Assembly: GCA_012033055.1 (NCBI GenBank)
Contig: JAAUPR010000007.1
Span: forward strand, 7,861 to 42,492
Origin: Limnothrix sp. RL_2_0
Lineage (GTDB): Bacteria; Cyanobacteriota; Cyanobacteriia; Cyanobacteriales; MRBY01
DNA length: 34,632 bases
Direction: 5' to 3'
The first letter of the stretch is position 1. The number at the start of each line of letters is the position of its first letter. Made by a program: the position numbers and the translations under genes. A model generated the notes under the pieces. That model saw nothing but the letters and a program-made list of their open reading frames with translations, was not told the DNA's origin and ran no database searches. Shown here piece by piece: positions 16,184-25,902 of the stretch.

Positions 16184-16825
16184 ATGAATGATTCCGTGAG
16201 CGTAATGCCCAATTCTAGCCCTGCCCCAGCTTCCCCCCCGCCCAATCAAGCTTATTTGTTGGGTAATTTGCCCAATATTTTGCCGGAAGGTAAGGCTTTC
16301 CCCCGTCGGGCACAGCAGCAAATCGATCTCCTTTTATTAGCCCTTGAGGCGTTAGAACTAGGTGGATCTGAGTTGATGTTGGCCTCTGCAAAGCGCCTCG
16401 AACTCACGGAAATTATTCCCCATCGGGTTGCTCTGTGGCGGTTACGGTGTAGTAATCCTTGGCGGCGATCGCATACCCATCGCAATCTCACCCCGGACGA
16501 AGCTAAAGCTTTAATCCTAATTTTGGGCGATCGCTCCAAAAAACTAACGGCCCTACTCCGGCAACTCCTCATCGCCGAACAACAGCTCAGAGCCAGACAA
16601 CTGCCCCTCGACAATCATTTCCGCCTCTCCGAATACCTAGAGCGATTCCGTGTCCACTTCAGAAGCCGCATGAACTCTCGACGTGTCCGGGTGATGCTCT
16701 ACAACGAATCAAAACAAGACCTCAACGAACTAGCCCTCGATTTACTCAAAAAATTACTCTTTTGTACCGGAACCGTTGGCATCCAGCGATTGTGGGTCAG
16801 CCTTTTTGACGGAGAAGTGAGTTAA
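16184..16825 (+). CDS. DUF3038 family protein (cyanobacterial)
   Basis: A protein of about 213 residues belonging to a family largely restricted to cyanobacteria, of unknown function. It has a Pro/Ala/Ser-rich N-terminus, then QQQIDLLLLALEALELGG and LTEIIPHRVALWRLRCSNPW, then the C-terminal LALDLLKKLLFCTGTVGIQR and a hydrophobic end. ATG 16184 (MNDSVSVMPN) is chosen over the longer frame from 16112, whose first 24 codons look arbitrary; ATG 16205 is also possible. It lies 11 bp upstream of the DUF4335 gene, and the two neighbours are probably an operon. No membrane segment is evident. Confidence 0.8.
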   Translation: MNDSVSVMPNSSPAPASPPPNQAYLLGNLPNILPEGKAFPRRAQQQIDLLLLALEALELGGSELMLASAKRLELTEIIPHRVALWRLRCSNPWRRSHTHRNLTPDEAKALILILGDRSKKLTALLRQLLIAEQQLRARQLPLDNHFRLSEYLERFRVHFRSRMNSRRVRVMLYNESKQDLNELALDLLKKLLFCTGTVGIQRLWVSLFDGEVS

Positions 16826-16836
16826 GCACCAGCACC

Positions 16837-18205
16837 ATGAATATTCTTAGACAATACAACCTCCCCAACTGCACCCTGACCCTCGAAGGCTTTGACGATG
16901 GCACCGGTGGCACTGTCCAAACCTTAACGATCCTCTCCAATGTCGAATGTCGCTTTAAAACCTCCAATCAAGTTCTAAACGGCGGCAAGGTTTTTTTGAT
17001 CACCTCGTTCGTTCAGTGAGTGAATATGCCCAAGGCTTACTGAGTGGCTTAAGTCATCCCCTTGATCTTAGTGATAGCAACGACAAAGTTTTGATTGAAT
17101 CCATTGAGCCGACTAATGCCCACCGCCTACTTTGGCAACAAGATGGCTCGGATACAACAGATGCGGCTAAAAGTGAAGTACATCTCTCAACGGCGGAGTT
17201 GTTTGATTTGACGGAGGCGATTGATCAATTTTTAGCGGATGGTCTAACGCTGCCGAATTTTGTGCTGCCCTTGACTCCCTTGAGTCGCCGCTATTGTGTG
17301 CCGGAGCAATCCCTTTCTGAGCGAGTGACGCCGCCATTGATCGGTATTAGTGGTTTTGCGCTGACGGCTTTTGCTCTGTTCTTTATGCCTGTACCGGAAA
17401 AAGCACCTTCAGTGGAAGGGGAAGCGATTGATGGTAGTGGGGGCATTGAACAAACGACAGAGACAACGGAAGAGTCTGCACCTTCTGCCTCTCCAACATC
17501 TGAGGTCTCGGCAGCGGAATTGGATGAGTTGGTTGCTGCTGTGCCGAAGGTAGAGGATGGGCTGAGTATCGCATTGTTGCAAACTTATTTGTACCGGACT
17601 CTGGATAGTGCTTGGACTGAGCGGGCATTGGAACCGCCTGCGGCTTATCGTCTCTCGATCGCTACGGATGGCTCGATTGTGGGTTATCAGTCTATTGAAG
17701 GGACTAGTGAAGAGGTGGCAAATTCTACGCCTCTGCCGCAATTGACTTTTACGCCGGTTGATCAGCGATCGCCAGTAATGATCCAGTGGGTGAATTTCGG
17801 GTGGTCTTTGATGGTAATGAGCTTCAGGTGAGTCCTTGGGATGGTTTTGATGGGGAAGTTTCTTTTGATACGAGTTCCCTACGGGGGGAGGCCTTACGGG
17901 AGTTAGTGCTCAATACGCGACGATCTATTGTCGGGGCACTGAATGGTGAAGAAGTGGATACGAATAAGCCGCTGCGATACAACGTCGGTGTGACGGATGA
18001 TGGGGCGATCGCCTTTTATATTTCCGATAGTTCGCTGGCAGAATCTTCGGCGAGCAAAACACCTTTACCAGAACTCATTCAGCCGGAAGCTGCGGGGATT
18101 GTCCCCGGCGAGAGCCTTGTGCCCCAAAAGTCTCTAACGCAAGTCACCGTTGTTTTCAAACCGAATGGGGTAGTGGAAGTCAGTCCTTGGGCAGGGTATC
18201 GTTAG
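16837..18205 (+). pseudogene. DUF4335 family membrane protein, split by two single-base frameshifts
   Basis: Three frames joined end to end form one protein of about 456 residues. Segment 1 (16837-17019) begins MNILRQYNLPNCTLTLEGF. Segment 2 (about 17005-17780) contains a membrane helix (GISGFALTAFALFF, about 17350-17390) followed by a Ser/Thr/Glu-rich linker. Segment 3 (about 17776-18205) contains two copies of a short motif ending VSPW (VVFDGNELQVSPWDGF and VVFKPNGVVEVSPWAGY). Each break is one missing base: at the T7 run 16991-16997 (an eighth T gives KVFFDHLVRS) and at about 17775-17778 (one extra A gives SPVNDPVGEFRV). The first break sits on T-TTT-TTG in the correct phase for -1 slippage; the second has no slippery site. 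It may be a pseudogene or contain sequence errors. Confidence 0.75.
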
Positions 18206-18229
18206 AAATAATCGACTTGCCCTAAAGTC

Positions 18230-18823
18230 ATGACCTACAGCACCCAAGATCTCATTCGTATTCTCGATCAAGAACTGAAAGCAGCGTGGCGCGGCGATCG
18301 CCTACTATTATCCCCAGAAGATCGAGTCGGTGTGCCCATCGTGACCATGGCGCTGGATGCTGATCAAGTAGGCAAAGTATTTGCCTGTAAGGATTTCACC
18401 CAGCAAATTCACAAATACCAAATTGAGCAACAGGTCTCCGGTATTATTTGGCGCGACATTACGGTTGGTCAACACCATTTGCGCCTGCCAGAAATCCACC
18501 AGCAACTCATTGCCATCGAATCGGACAAAGCAATTTTGCAAATGGCAAAGGAATCAGTATTGCAATTTTGGTGGCAAGTGACCACAGATTTACATTTTTG
18601 GAAATTAGATAATTACCATTTACAAGTGCTGACTTTGGAAGAAGTTCACCTTGCGGGGCAATTGGCAGAATGGGCTGAATTAGACATTGGTCGCGACGAA
18701 TTTTACCTCGCCCTCTGTTGGGGTAACCCGAAGGAATGTCATTATCGCTGGTCTTATCCTGACTCCGGCTGCGATCGCCTCATTGCCGCCAGCTCAGAAC
18801 CCAAACAGCTCAATATCTTCTAG
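18230..18823 (+). CDS. Hypothetical protein, cyanobacterial type
   Basis: A 197-residue soluble protein lying 24 bp after the DUF4335 gene on the same strand. I do not recognise the family. Notable stretches are IRILDQELKAAWRGDRLLLS at the N-terminus, VLQFWWQVTTDLHFWKLDNY near residue 105-125 (rich in Trp and His) and AELDIGRDEFYLALCWGNPK further on. No signal peptide, membrane segment or metal motif is apparent. It converges with sufR, whose stop is 38 bp away. Confidence 0.7.
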   Translation: MTYSTQDLIRILDQELKAAWRGDRLLLSPEDRVGVPIVTMALDADQVGKVFACKDFTQQIHKYQIEQQVSGIIWRDITVGQHHLRLPEIHQQLIAIESDKAILQMAKESVLQFWWQVTTDLHFWKLDNYHLQVLTLEEVHLAGQLAEWAELDIGRDEFYLALCWGNPKECHYRWSYPDSGCDRLIAASSEPKQLNIF

Positions 18824-18861
18824 CAATATTTTTTTAAAAGATTTAAGCTCGTAACCCCAAC

Positions 18862-19506
18862 CTACTTATTGACCTGAATAATATAGCCACATTGATGTTC
18901 ACCCTCATTGATCCACTGGGTGCGTTCCACAGTACAGTCCGGTAAAATCGCCTCAAACATTTCCAACTCATTGCCACACACCACCGGAAAAGACTCCGCC
19001 ACCTCGGCGATCGCACAATGATGCTCCATCAATAAAAACCCTTCTTTGCCATGCGGATCAGCGGGAGCCACTTCTGCCATATAGCCCTCTTCCTTCCGCA
19101 AATTTACTAGCTGCGTCAGTCGCTCTAATAATGAACCCTGACCGAGGCGATCGCGATAATTTTCCGCCTTTTTCTGCCACTGCTTACGTAAAATCTCTTC
19201 CACCTGATCCTGACCCGCCGTTTCCACCATCGCATCCAAAAACGACACAGCAAAATCACTATAGCGATTAGGGAACTTGTTGCGACCCGCCTTACTCAGC
19301 CCATAAAAATAATTAGGACGACCCATACCCTCCTGCTGGGCACGATGAGCAATCAAGCCCTCCGACTCCAAATCCTTTAAATGGCGGCGCACAGCCTGAG
19401 GACTAATTTGTAAAGATTCCGCGAGTTGAATCGCCTTCGCTTGACCATGCTTTAGTAAATAATCCAGAATGTCTTGCTTGGTCGAACGAGTTTCAGAAAT
19501 AGTCAT
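18862..19506 (-). CDS. sufR: SufR, Fe-S-sensing repressor of the suf operon
   Basis: A DeoR/ArsR-like winged-helix repressor that, loaded with an Fe-S cluster, represses sufBCDS and itself. The helix-turn-helix is at residues 20-50 (AIQLAESLQISPQAVRRHLK), followed by a wing (GMGRPNYFYGL). The cluster ligands are C164, C177, C191 and C206, giving C-x12-C-x13-C-x14-C. The 214-residue length is normal. It is divergent from sufB, with a perfect SufR-type operator in the 196-bp gap between them. The ATG at 19506 gives the usual N-terminus. Confidence 0.95.
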   Translation of the reverse strand: MTISETRSTKQDILDYLLKHGQAKAIQLAESLQISPQAVRRHLKDLESEGLIAHRAQQEGMGRPNYFYGLSKAGRNKFPNRYSDFAVSFLDAMVETAGQDQVEEILRKQWQKKAENYRDRLGQGSLLERLTQLVNLRKEEGYMAEVAPADPHGKEGFLLMEHHCAIAEVAESFPVVCGNELEMFEAILPDCTVERTQWINEGEHQCGYIIQVNK

Positions 19507-19543
19507 GGATCAGCGGTCAGCAAAATAGACTGCAAATGATTGA

Positions 19544-19557
19544 CAACTTTTTTGTTG
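19544..19557. promoter_or_regulatory. SufR operator, perfect copy
   Basis: CAAC-TTTTTT-GTTG is an exact match to the reported SufR recognition pattern CAAC-N6-GTTG, flanked by A and T to give ACAAC/GTTGT. TTGACA at 19540-19545 overlaps its left arm and could be the sufB -35, with TACCTT (19564-19569) as a weak -10 at 18 bp. Binding here would block the promoter. Confidence 0.85.
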
Positions 19558-19583
19558 TTAAAGTACCTTAGAATAGACTAAAG

Positions 19584-19597
19584 CAATAAAGTTGTTG
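19584..19597. promoter_or_regulatory. Probable second SufR site, one mismatch
   Basis: CAAT-AAAGTT-GTTG differs from CAAC-N6-GTTG at one base. It begins exactly 40 bp after the first site, about four DNA turns, so both would face the same side of the helix. It lies downstream of the presumed -10 and before sufB. Confidence 0.5.
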
Positions 19598-19702
19598 TTT
19601 TAATCAATCATAATCGCGTTTACCGATTTGGACAACGCATCCGTTGCAAAAACGCAGCGAAAAATCTGAAGCTTACCCATCCTACAGAGACACACTCCAG
19701 CA

Positions 19703-21142
19703 ATGAGCGCGACTGTCAAAACCCTTGTTAACCAGCCATACAAATACGGTTTCGTCACAGATATCGAGACGGACAGTATTCCCCGTGGACTCAGCGAAGA
19801 TGTTGTCCGCCTGATTTCTGCCAAGAAAAACGAACCAGAGTTCATGCTGGAGTTTCGCCTCAAAGCCTACCGCCATTGGCTAAAAATGACCGAACCGGAA
19901 TGGGCGCACGTTAATTATCCGGCGATCGATTACCAAAATATCGTTTACTATTCCGCTCCCACCAAAGAAACCAAAAAAGTAGAGAGCCTCGACGACATTG
20001 ATCCCGCGCTCCTCGAAACCTTTGAAAAATTAGGCATTCCCCTCTCAGAACAAAAGCGCCTGTCTAACGTTGCCGTAGATGCAATTTTTGATAGTGTTTC
20101 CATCGCCACTACGTTTAAAAAAGACTTGGCAAAGCATGGCGTAATTTTCTGCTCCATCTCCGAAGCCCTGCAAGATCATCCCGAACTCATTCAGAAATAT
20201 TTAGGCACAGTTGTACCCACCGCTGACAACTTTTTCGCGGCATTAAATGCGGCAGTATTTAGTGATGGTTCCTTTGTTTTTATTCCAAAAGGCGTTAAAT
20301 GCCCCATGGAATTGTCCACCTACTTCCGCATTAACAACGGTGACACCGGACAATTTGAGCGCACTTTGATCGTTGCCGAAGAAGGCGCATCCGTGAGCTA
20401 CCTCGAAGGCTGTACAGCACCAATGTTCGATACCAATCAACTCCACGCCGCCGTTGTGGAACTCGTAGCCCTTGACAATGCAGACATCAAATATTCAACT
20501 GTGCAAAACTGGTTTGCTGGTGACGAGAATGGCAAAGGCGGCATTTACAACTTTGTAACTAAGCGTGGTTTATGCAAAGGTGTTAATTCCAAAATTTCTT
20601 GGACTCAAGTAGAAACAGGCTCTGCCATTACTTGGAAATATCCCAGTTGTGTGTTGCTTGGAGATAATTCTGTTGGCGAATTTTATTCTATTGCGCTGAC
20701 TAACAATATGCAGCAGGCTGACACGGGTACAAAGATGATTCACATCGGCAAAAATACCCGCAGTACCATTATTTCTAAAGGTATTTCCGCTGGGAAATCA
20801 AAGAATAGTTACCGTGGCTTGGTAAAAATGAATCCGAAAGCTGATGGTGCAAGAAATTATTCTCAGTGTGATTCGATGTTGCTGGGGGATACGGCTGAGG
20901 CGAATACTTTTCCTTATATTCAAGTGGACAATCAAAATGCCAAGGTGGAGCATGAAGCTTCTACGGCAAAAATTGGGGAAGAACAGCTTTTTTACTTTGC
21001 CCAGCGGGGTATTTCTGAAGAGGATGCGATTTCGATGCTTGTGAGTGGTTTCTGCAAAGATGTCCTGAGTGAGCTGCCCATGGAATTTGCTGCTGAAGCG
21101 GATAAGCTGTTGAGTCTGAAGCTAGAAGGCGCAGTGGGTTAA
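19703..21142 (+). CDS. sufB: SufB, Fe-S scaffold subunit
   Basis: The scaffold core of the SufBCD complex, on which nascent [4Fe-4S] clusters are built in the cytoplasm. It has 479 residues, typical for cyanobacteria and plastids. Visible features are [20 protein letters not shown] at the start, the SufB core [20 protein letters not shown], and the C-terminal segment [20 protein letters not shown] with [17 protein letters not shown] 19703 follows a 145-bp gap after the first operator. It is followed by sufC after 62 bp of AT-rich sequence, a gap with AAATATTTAATATTT that could mark a processing site. Confidence 0.96.
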   Translation: MSATVKTLVNQPYKYGFVTDIETDSIPRGLSEDVVRLISAKKNEPEFMLEFRLKAYRHWLKMTEPEWAHVNYPAIDYQNIVYYSAPTKETKKVESLDDIDPALLETFEKLGIPLSEQKRLSNVAVDAIFDSVSIATTFKKDLAKHGVIFCSISEALQDHPELIQKYLGTVVPTADNFFAALNAAVFSDGSFVFIPKGVKCPMELSTYFRINNGDTGQFERTLIVAEEGASVSYLEGCTAPMFDTNQLHAAVVELVALDNADIKYSTVQNWFAGDENGKGGIYNFVTKRGLCKGVNSKISWTQVETGSAITWKYPSCVLLGDNSVGEFYSIALTNNMQQADTGTKMIHIGKNTRSTIISKGISAGKSKNSYRGLVKMNPKADGARNYSQCDSMLLGDTAEANTFPYIQVDNQNAKVEHEASTAKIGEEQLFYFAQRGISEEDAISMLVSGFCKDVLSELPMEFAAEADKLLSLKLEGAVG

Positions 21143-21204
21143 GCCTGTCTTAATGGACAAATATTTAATATTTATTTTTTAGTAATTTTTGGATTGTTTT
21201 AGGA

Positions 21205-21978
21205 ATGAGCGACGTTATTTTATCGATTAAAAACTTGACTGCCAATGTCGATGGTCAACCGATTTTGAAAGGGGTGGATCTCGAAATCAAAGCGGGTGAA
21301 ATCCACGCCATTATGGGGCGGAATGGTTCTGGTAAAAGTACTTTATCAAAGATTATTGCGGGTCATCCTGAGTATGAAGTGACGGGCGGTGAGATTATTT
21401 ATAAGGGTGAAAATCTTCTGGAGAAGGAAGCGGAAGAACGGGCGCTTGATGGGATTTTTCTGGCGTTTCAATATCCCCTTGAGATTCCTGGTGTGAGTAA
21501 TTTGGATTTTCTCCGGGTTGCTTATAATGCGCAGCTCAAACATCTGGGCAAGGAAGAAATTGATGAGTTTGATTTTGAGGATCTCATTGAAGCAAAGCTT
21601 GAGGTTGTCAAAATGAATCCTAGTTTCCTTGGGAGAAGTCTAAATGAAGGTTTTTCTGGTGGGGAAAAGAAGCGGAATGAGATTCTGCAAATGGCTTTGT
21701 TAGAGCCTAGTTTGGGGATTCTTGATGAGATTGATTCGGGTTTAGATATTGATGCTTTGCGGATTGTTTCTGAGGGGGTCAATCAACTGGCTCATCCTGA
21801 GAATGCGTTTTTATTAATTACTCACTATCAGCGGTTGTTGGACTACATTACGCCTCAGTTTGTCCATGTGATGTATGACGGTCGTATTGTGAAGAGTGGT
21901 GGTAAGGAATTGGCGTTGGAGCTGGAAGAGACTGGCTATGATTTCTTGGATGAAAAGGTTGCTGCGGGGGTTGCGTAA
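21205..21978 (+). CDS. sufC: SufC, ATPase of the SufBCD complex
   Basis: An ABC-type ATPase that powers cluster assembly on SufB/SufD. The 257-residue protein has Walker [10 protein letters not shown] (38-46), the signature SGGEKKR (151-157), Walker [12 protein letters not shown] (D174, E175) and the switch histidine in [14 protein letters not shown] precedes ATG 21205 without the usual spacer, which is unusual but matches the conserved N-terminus [11 protein letters not shown]. sufD begins two bases after its stop, so the two are translationally coupled. Confidence 0.97.
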   Translation: MSDVILSIKNLTANVDGQPILKGVDLEIKAGEIHAIMGRNGSGKSTLSKIIAGHPEYEVTGGEIIYKGENLLEKEAEERALDGIFLAFQYPLEIPGVSNLDFLRVAYNAQLKHLGKEEIDEFDFEDLIEAKLEVVKMNPSFLGRSLNEGFSGGEKKRNEILQMALLEPSLGILDEIDSGLDIDALRIVSEGVNQLAHPENAFLLITHYQRLLDYITPQFVHVMYDGRIVKSGGKELALELEETGYDFLDEKVAAGVA

Positions 21979-21980
21979 TT

Positions 21981-23357
21981 ATGTCGATAACTGCTTCTGA
22001 ACAGGCGATCGCCGCCATGGACAACATTACGATGTTGGACTTATCCCTTGCTCCTTTATTACGCTTGGCAGAGGAGGGGAACCCTGTTTTTAATGCGGGT
22101 AGTGCTGGCTGGTTAAGGGAAGTGCGTATCCAAGGAGCTTACCGAGTTTCCCACAGAGCTTTCCCCACTCGTAAAGATGAAGACTGGCGGGTTACGGATG
22201 TTTCCGTGCTGAGGAAAACGCATTTTCGCCAAGCTGCCCAGACTAGTATTCAATCCCACGAATTAGATGTTTTTGCTCTAGAAGAAACCGCTGCTAGCCG
22301 CATTGTCTTTGTGAATGGCATCTATGCCCCAGAATTTTCCGATACTTCGGCACTGCCCAAAGGTTTATATGTTGGCAACTTGGCTGGTTTGTCTGCTGAA
22401 TGTGCTGCCGATTTGGTGAATTATTTGAGCCAGCAAAGCCGTAATTTAGATGTGTTTGCTTCTCTGAATGATGCTGGGGTAAGGGATGTCGCGGTGATCT
22501 GGGCAGACAAAAATGTGGTGGTTGATCAGCCGATTCATATTTTGTTTATTGGTAAACCGGAAGATCAGCCCGTAGCGATGCAGTCCCGTTGTGTGGCGAT
22601 CGCCGAATCCGGTTCCAGTTTAAATTTGGTCGAATATTACGGCGCGGCGACCCAAGGTTGTTCTGATCACGATCAGCAGCTTTATTTTAATAACACCGTC
22701 ACGGAAGTATGGGTTAAAGCCAACGCCCAAATCAATCACGTGCGTATCCAGCGGGAAGGGGGTTCCGGTATTCAAATCGGTAATACGGCGATCGCCCAAG
22801 CCCAAGACAGCCGTTACCATCTCACCGAAGTCAACATGGGAGCACAACTTAGCCGCCATACCCTGACCCTCAATCAAAACGGCGCACAAACCGAAACCAT
22901 CCTCAAAGGCTTAACCATGGTGGGCGGCGAACAAACCAGCGATACCCACACCGCAGTGAATCTCCAGCATCCCCACGGCACAGTGGATCAGCTACATAAA
23001 TGCATTGTCGATGGTTCAGCCCGATCAATCTTTAACGGTAAAGTCGACGTGCCCCAAAACGCCCAAATGACCAACGCCGCCCAACTGAATCGCAATCTAC
23101 TGCTGTCCCCCAAAGCGCGAGTTGACACGAAACCAGAATTGCAAATCACCGCCGACAACGTGAAATGTACCCACGGCGCAACCGTCAGCCAACTCGAAGA
23201 CGATGAGATTTTTTATCTCCGTAGTCGCGGCCTAAACGAATACGATGCCCGCCATCTGCTCATTGATGCCTTCGCTGCCGAAATTTTAAACACCATTGCC
23301 ATCCCTTCCCTAAACACAGGACTGGTTAATTGCGTTGCCTGTCGCACCATTGACTAA
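21981..23357 (+). CDS. sufD: SufD, subunit of the SufBCD complex
   Basis: Partner of SufB in the assembly complex. 458 residues. The SufBD beta-helix core is recognisable, with MVGGEQTSDTHTAVNLQHPH, the conserved IFNGKVDVPQNAQ and TKPELQITADNVKCTHGATV, and at the end FYLRSRGLNEYDARHLLIDAF. The start at 21981 is two bases after sufC. An in-frame ATG 13 codons in (MDNITMLDLS) is a less likely start. Good conservation and a full-length frame. Confidence 0.95.
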   Translation: MSITASEQAIAAMDNITMLDLSLAPLLRLAEEGNPVFNAGSAGWLREVRIQGAYRVSHRAFPTRKDEDWRVTDVSVLRKTHFRQAAQTSIQSHELDVFALEETAASRIVFVNGIYAPEFSDTSALPKGLYVGNLAGLSAECAADLVNYLSQQSRNLDVFASLNDAGVRDVAVIWADKNVVVDQPIHILFIGKPEDQPVAMQSRCVAIAESGSSLNLVEYYGAATQGCSDHDQQLYFNNTVTEVWVKANAQINHVRIQREGGSGIQIGNTAIAQAQDSRYHLTEVNMGAQLSRHTLTLNQNGAQTETILKGLTMVGGEQTSDTHTAVNLQHPHGTVDQLHKCIVDGSARSIFNGKVDVPQNAQMTNAAQLNRNLLLSPKARVDTKPELQITADNVKCTHGATVSQLEDDEIFYLRSRGLNEYDARHLLIDAFAAEILNTIAIPSLNTGLVNCVACRTID

Positions 23358-23409
23358 ACCAAGCCCCGATTCCCTGCCCTATCCCTTAGCCCCGCTTTAG
23401 TAAATCTTC

Positions 23410-24675
23410 ATGGTCACAACCCAAACAAAACCCCTCGCGGATCAAGTGCGCGGTGATTTCCCAATCTTGCAACAGGAAGTCCACGGTAAGCCCCTTATTT
23501 ACTTTGACAATGCGGCAACCTCGCAAAAACCCCAAGCGGTTTTAGATGCCCTGTTAAATTATTACCAGCGGGATAATGCCAATGTTCACCGGGGAATTCA
23601 TACCCTCAGCGGCAGAGCAACGGACGGCTACGAAGGGGCAAGGGATAAGGTGGCGCAGTTTATTAACGCCGCTAGTCGTGATGAGATTGTTTATACGCGC
23701 AACGCCAGTGAAGCGATTAATATTGTTGCCTACACTTGGGGTCTAGCGAATCTTTCTGAAGGTGATGAAATCATTCTCTCGGTGATGGAACACCACAGTA
23801 ATATAGTGCCGTGGCAAATGATTGCCGAAAAAACGGGCGCAGTGCTGAGATATGTGCAGCTTACCGACACTGAAGAATTTGATTTTGAGCAATACGAAAG
23901 TCTTTTATCGGCGAAAACAAAGTTGGTTTCCGTTGTCCATGTTTCTAACACTTTGGGCAATGTAAATCCAGTTGAAAAAATTATTGAAGCAGCACGACGA
24001 TACGACACAAAAATATTAATTGATGCCTGCCAAAGTTTGCCCCATATGCCCATTGATGTGCAGGCGATGGATTGTGATTGGCTAGTGGGTTCTGGTCATA
24101 AAATGTGCGCCACCACTGGTATCGGTTTTCTCTACGGCAAAAAGGCAATTCTGGAAGCGATGCCGCCGTTTATGGGTGGTGGTGAAATGATCTCAGAAGT
24201 CTTTTTTGATCATTCTACTTACGGTAATCTCCCCCATAAGTTTGAAGCCGGAACCCCTGCCATCGGTGAGGCGATCGCCCTCGGAGCCGCAGTAGATTAT
24301 CTCTCTGGTATTGACATGGAGCGCATCCATGAATACGAAGCACAACTAACCGCCTATCTATTTAAACAGCTCACAAAAATTCCCAACCTAAAAATTTATG
24401 GTAAATACCCCGATGCTAACGGTGAAGGGCGAGCTGCTTTAGCCGCATTTAATGTTGAAGGTATCCATGCCAATGATCTCGCGACCTTACTAGACCATGA
24501 AGGCGTTGCGATTCGTTCTGGCCACCATTGCACCCAGCCTTTACATCGTCTGTTTAATGCCTCAGGAAGTGCCAGAGCTAGCCTTTATTTCTACAACACC
24601 TTTGCCGAAATTGATTCCTTTATCGCGGCGTTAAAAGAAACCATTGAGTTCTTTACCAGCATGGGTGACGAGTAA
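23410..24675 (+). CDS. sufS: SufS, group II cysteine desulfurase
   Basis: A PLP enzyme that takes sulfur from cysteine (giving alanine) and passes it to the SufBCD scaffold. 421 residues. The PLP lysine is K231 in [15 protein letters not shown]125-type residues lie in [11 protein letters not shown], and the catalytic cysteine is C374 in [11 protein letters not shown]. The fold-type I aminotransferase pattern is complete. It is the last gene of the sufBCDS cluster, 52 bp after sufD, and it lacks an attached sufE. No clear terminator was found in the 181 bp that follow. Confidence 0.96.
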   Translation: MVTTQTKPLADQVRGDFPILQQEVHGKPLIYFDNAATSQKPQAVLDALLNYYQRDNANVHRGIHTLSGRATDGYEGARDKVAQFINAASRDEIVYTRNASEAINIVAYTWGLANLSEGDEIILSVMEHHSNIVPWQMIAEKTGAVLRYVQLTDTEEFDFEQYESLLSAKTKLVSVVHVSNTLGNVNPVEKIIEAARRYDTKILIDACQSLPHMPIDVQAMDCDWLVGSGHKMCATTGIGFLYGKKAILEAMPPFMGGGEMISEVFFDHSTYGNLPHKFEAGTPAIGEAIALGAAVDYLSGIDMERIHEYEAQLTAYLFKQLTKIPNLKIYGKYPDANGEGRAALAAFNVEGIHANDLATLLDHEGVAIRSGHHCTQPLHRLFNASGSARASLYFYNTFAEIDSFIAALKETIEFFTSMGDE

Positions 24676-24856
24676 GGTTAGACAGCTATTGAGTTCGATT
24701 TAAATGTAAACGATGTGCTCTCAAACCCTAAGGCAAGAGGATGCAGCGAAATTTGTCTTGAAGCTAAATGTGGATGGTCAATATTCCTTGATTAACCGAT
24801 TCATCTCCCCATAGCTGCATTTAGCCCATTATCCTTCCCCCAAACTCAAACTTTAA

Positions 24857-25777
24857 TTATCCAGGGGGGCGTTGACTGCGGGAACGGTGCTGTTGGCCGC
24901 CACTGGGACGTCGCTTCTGCTGTTGACTGCTGGATGAAGGATTACGTCTTGTCTTCGTATTCCCACCACCTTCATGACCAGAACGGTTCATCGCAGATTG
25001 AGAACGAGGTCGGGGAGGGCGAGCCGTTTGGGTACGGAAGCTGACATTACCGCCTTCTTCAGATTGCCGGAGAACTAACAATGGTGTGGGTTTTGCTTTT
25101 TGATCCCATTCTAGAATTGCGACGCGACCTTGTACTGTGGGCTGCCAATTTTCATGACCTTCGCCGGGATTCAAAAATGTTTCGATGCAGTCAATAATCT
25201 GGTCAACGGTACTGCTGGATGACTGGGTGGGTAATTTTGTGAGCTTAACATGTACCCGAAATAGTACGCCTTTGGCATGTTTACCTTGTCCATCATCGGT
25301 TTCGTAATGCAAGTCAAAGATTTCATCAACTTGGCGACCACTAGTCGCAATCCCTACTGTTGCGGTATCGGCTGTGCTTGGGCGCAGGGCAACGCTAATG
25401 ATTTGTTTGATCTTGATCTTCATCTGATTCACGATCGCCCCATGGAACATGCCTTCTTCCATGCGCATCCGAAGATAGTCGAGGTTAAAGTCCCGAGAGT
25501 GGACTAAATCCGGGTTGGTCTCCATCTTTTTGATGGTGGTTAGGGCTAGTTTGAGCTTTTTCTTGAGATCACGAATTTTGTATTGATCTAGTTTGAGGGC
25601 TTTTTCATGTTTTTCGGTGAGCATTTTGCCGTACCCAAACATGCCGACGGTGCTGAGAAAAAAGACTAATGTCAACACCATCCACAATGTAGATCCAGAC
25701 CCTGCGTTTTCTTCTGCTATGGGGGGAGTTGCCTGTTGGGCAATGATCGGTTGAACCGTAACCAAGGGTTGGGACAT
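24857..25777 (-). CDS. Membrane-anchored coiled-coil protein with a basic C-terminal tail
   Basis: A 306-residue protein of unknown function. It has one membrane helix at about residues 30-50 (LWMVLTLVFFLSTVGMFGYG), then a basic coiled coil (LDQYKIRDLKKKLKLALTTI) to about residue 85, then a soluble domain (about 95-235) containing FDLHYETDDGQGKHAKGVLF. The final 70 residues are a low-complexity Arg/Ser/Gln/Gly tail (for example SQRPPG at the end), likely disordered and possibly able to bind nucleic acid or membranes. ATG 25777 has AGGA ten bases upstream. I do not recognise the family. It is separate from the M15 gene upstream (125 bp). Confidence 0.65.
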   Translation of the reverse strand: MSQPLVTVQPIIAQQATPPIAEENAGSGSTLWMVLTLVFFLSTVGMFGYGKMLTEKHEKALKLDQYKIRDLKKKLKLALTTIKKMETNPDLVHSRDFNLDYLRMRMEEGMFHGAIVNQMKIKIKQIISVALRPSTADTATVGIATSGRQVDEIFDLHYETDDGQGKHAKGVLFRVHVKLTKLPTQSSSSTVDQIIDCIETFLNPGEGHENWQPTVQGRVAILEWDQKAKPTPLLVLRQSEEGGNVSFRTQTARPPRPRSQSAMNRSGHEGGGNTKTRRNPSSSSQQQKRRPSGGQQHRSRSQRPPG

Positions 25778-25902
25778 GGGAAGAATCCTAGGGGGTCTGG
25801 ATTAAGCAGAGAACAGCAGTGTCAATAATAGATTAGCAATTGCTTCCACTAAATATGTTGTTTCGCATAAAAAAGTTAAGTGATGAATTGATGAAGATTC
25901 TG

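Noticed and set aside
17761-17831. Programmed frameshift at the second DUF4335 break
   Set aside because: No X-XXY-YYZ heptamer occurs in the possible window; a missing base explains it better.
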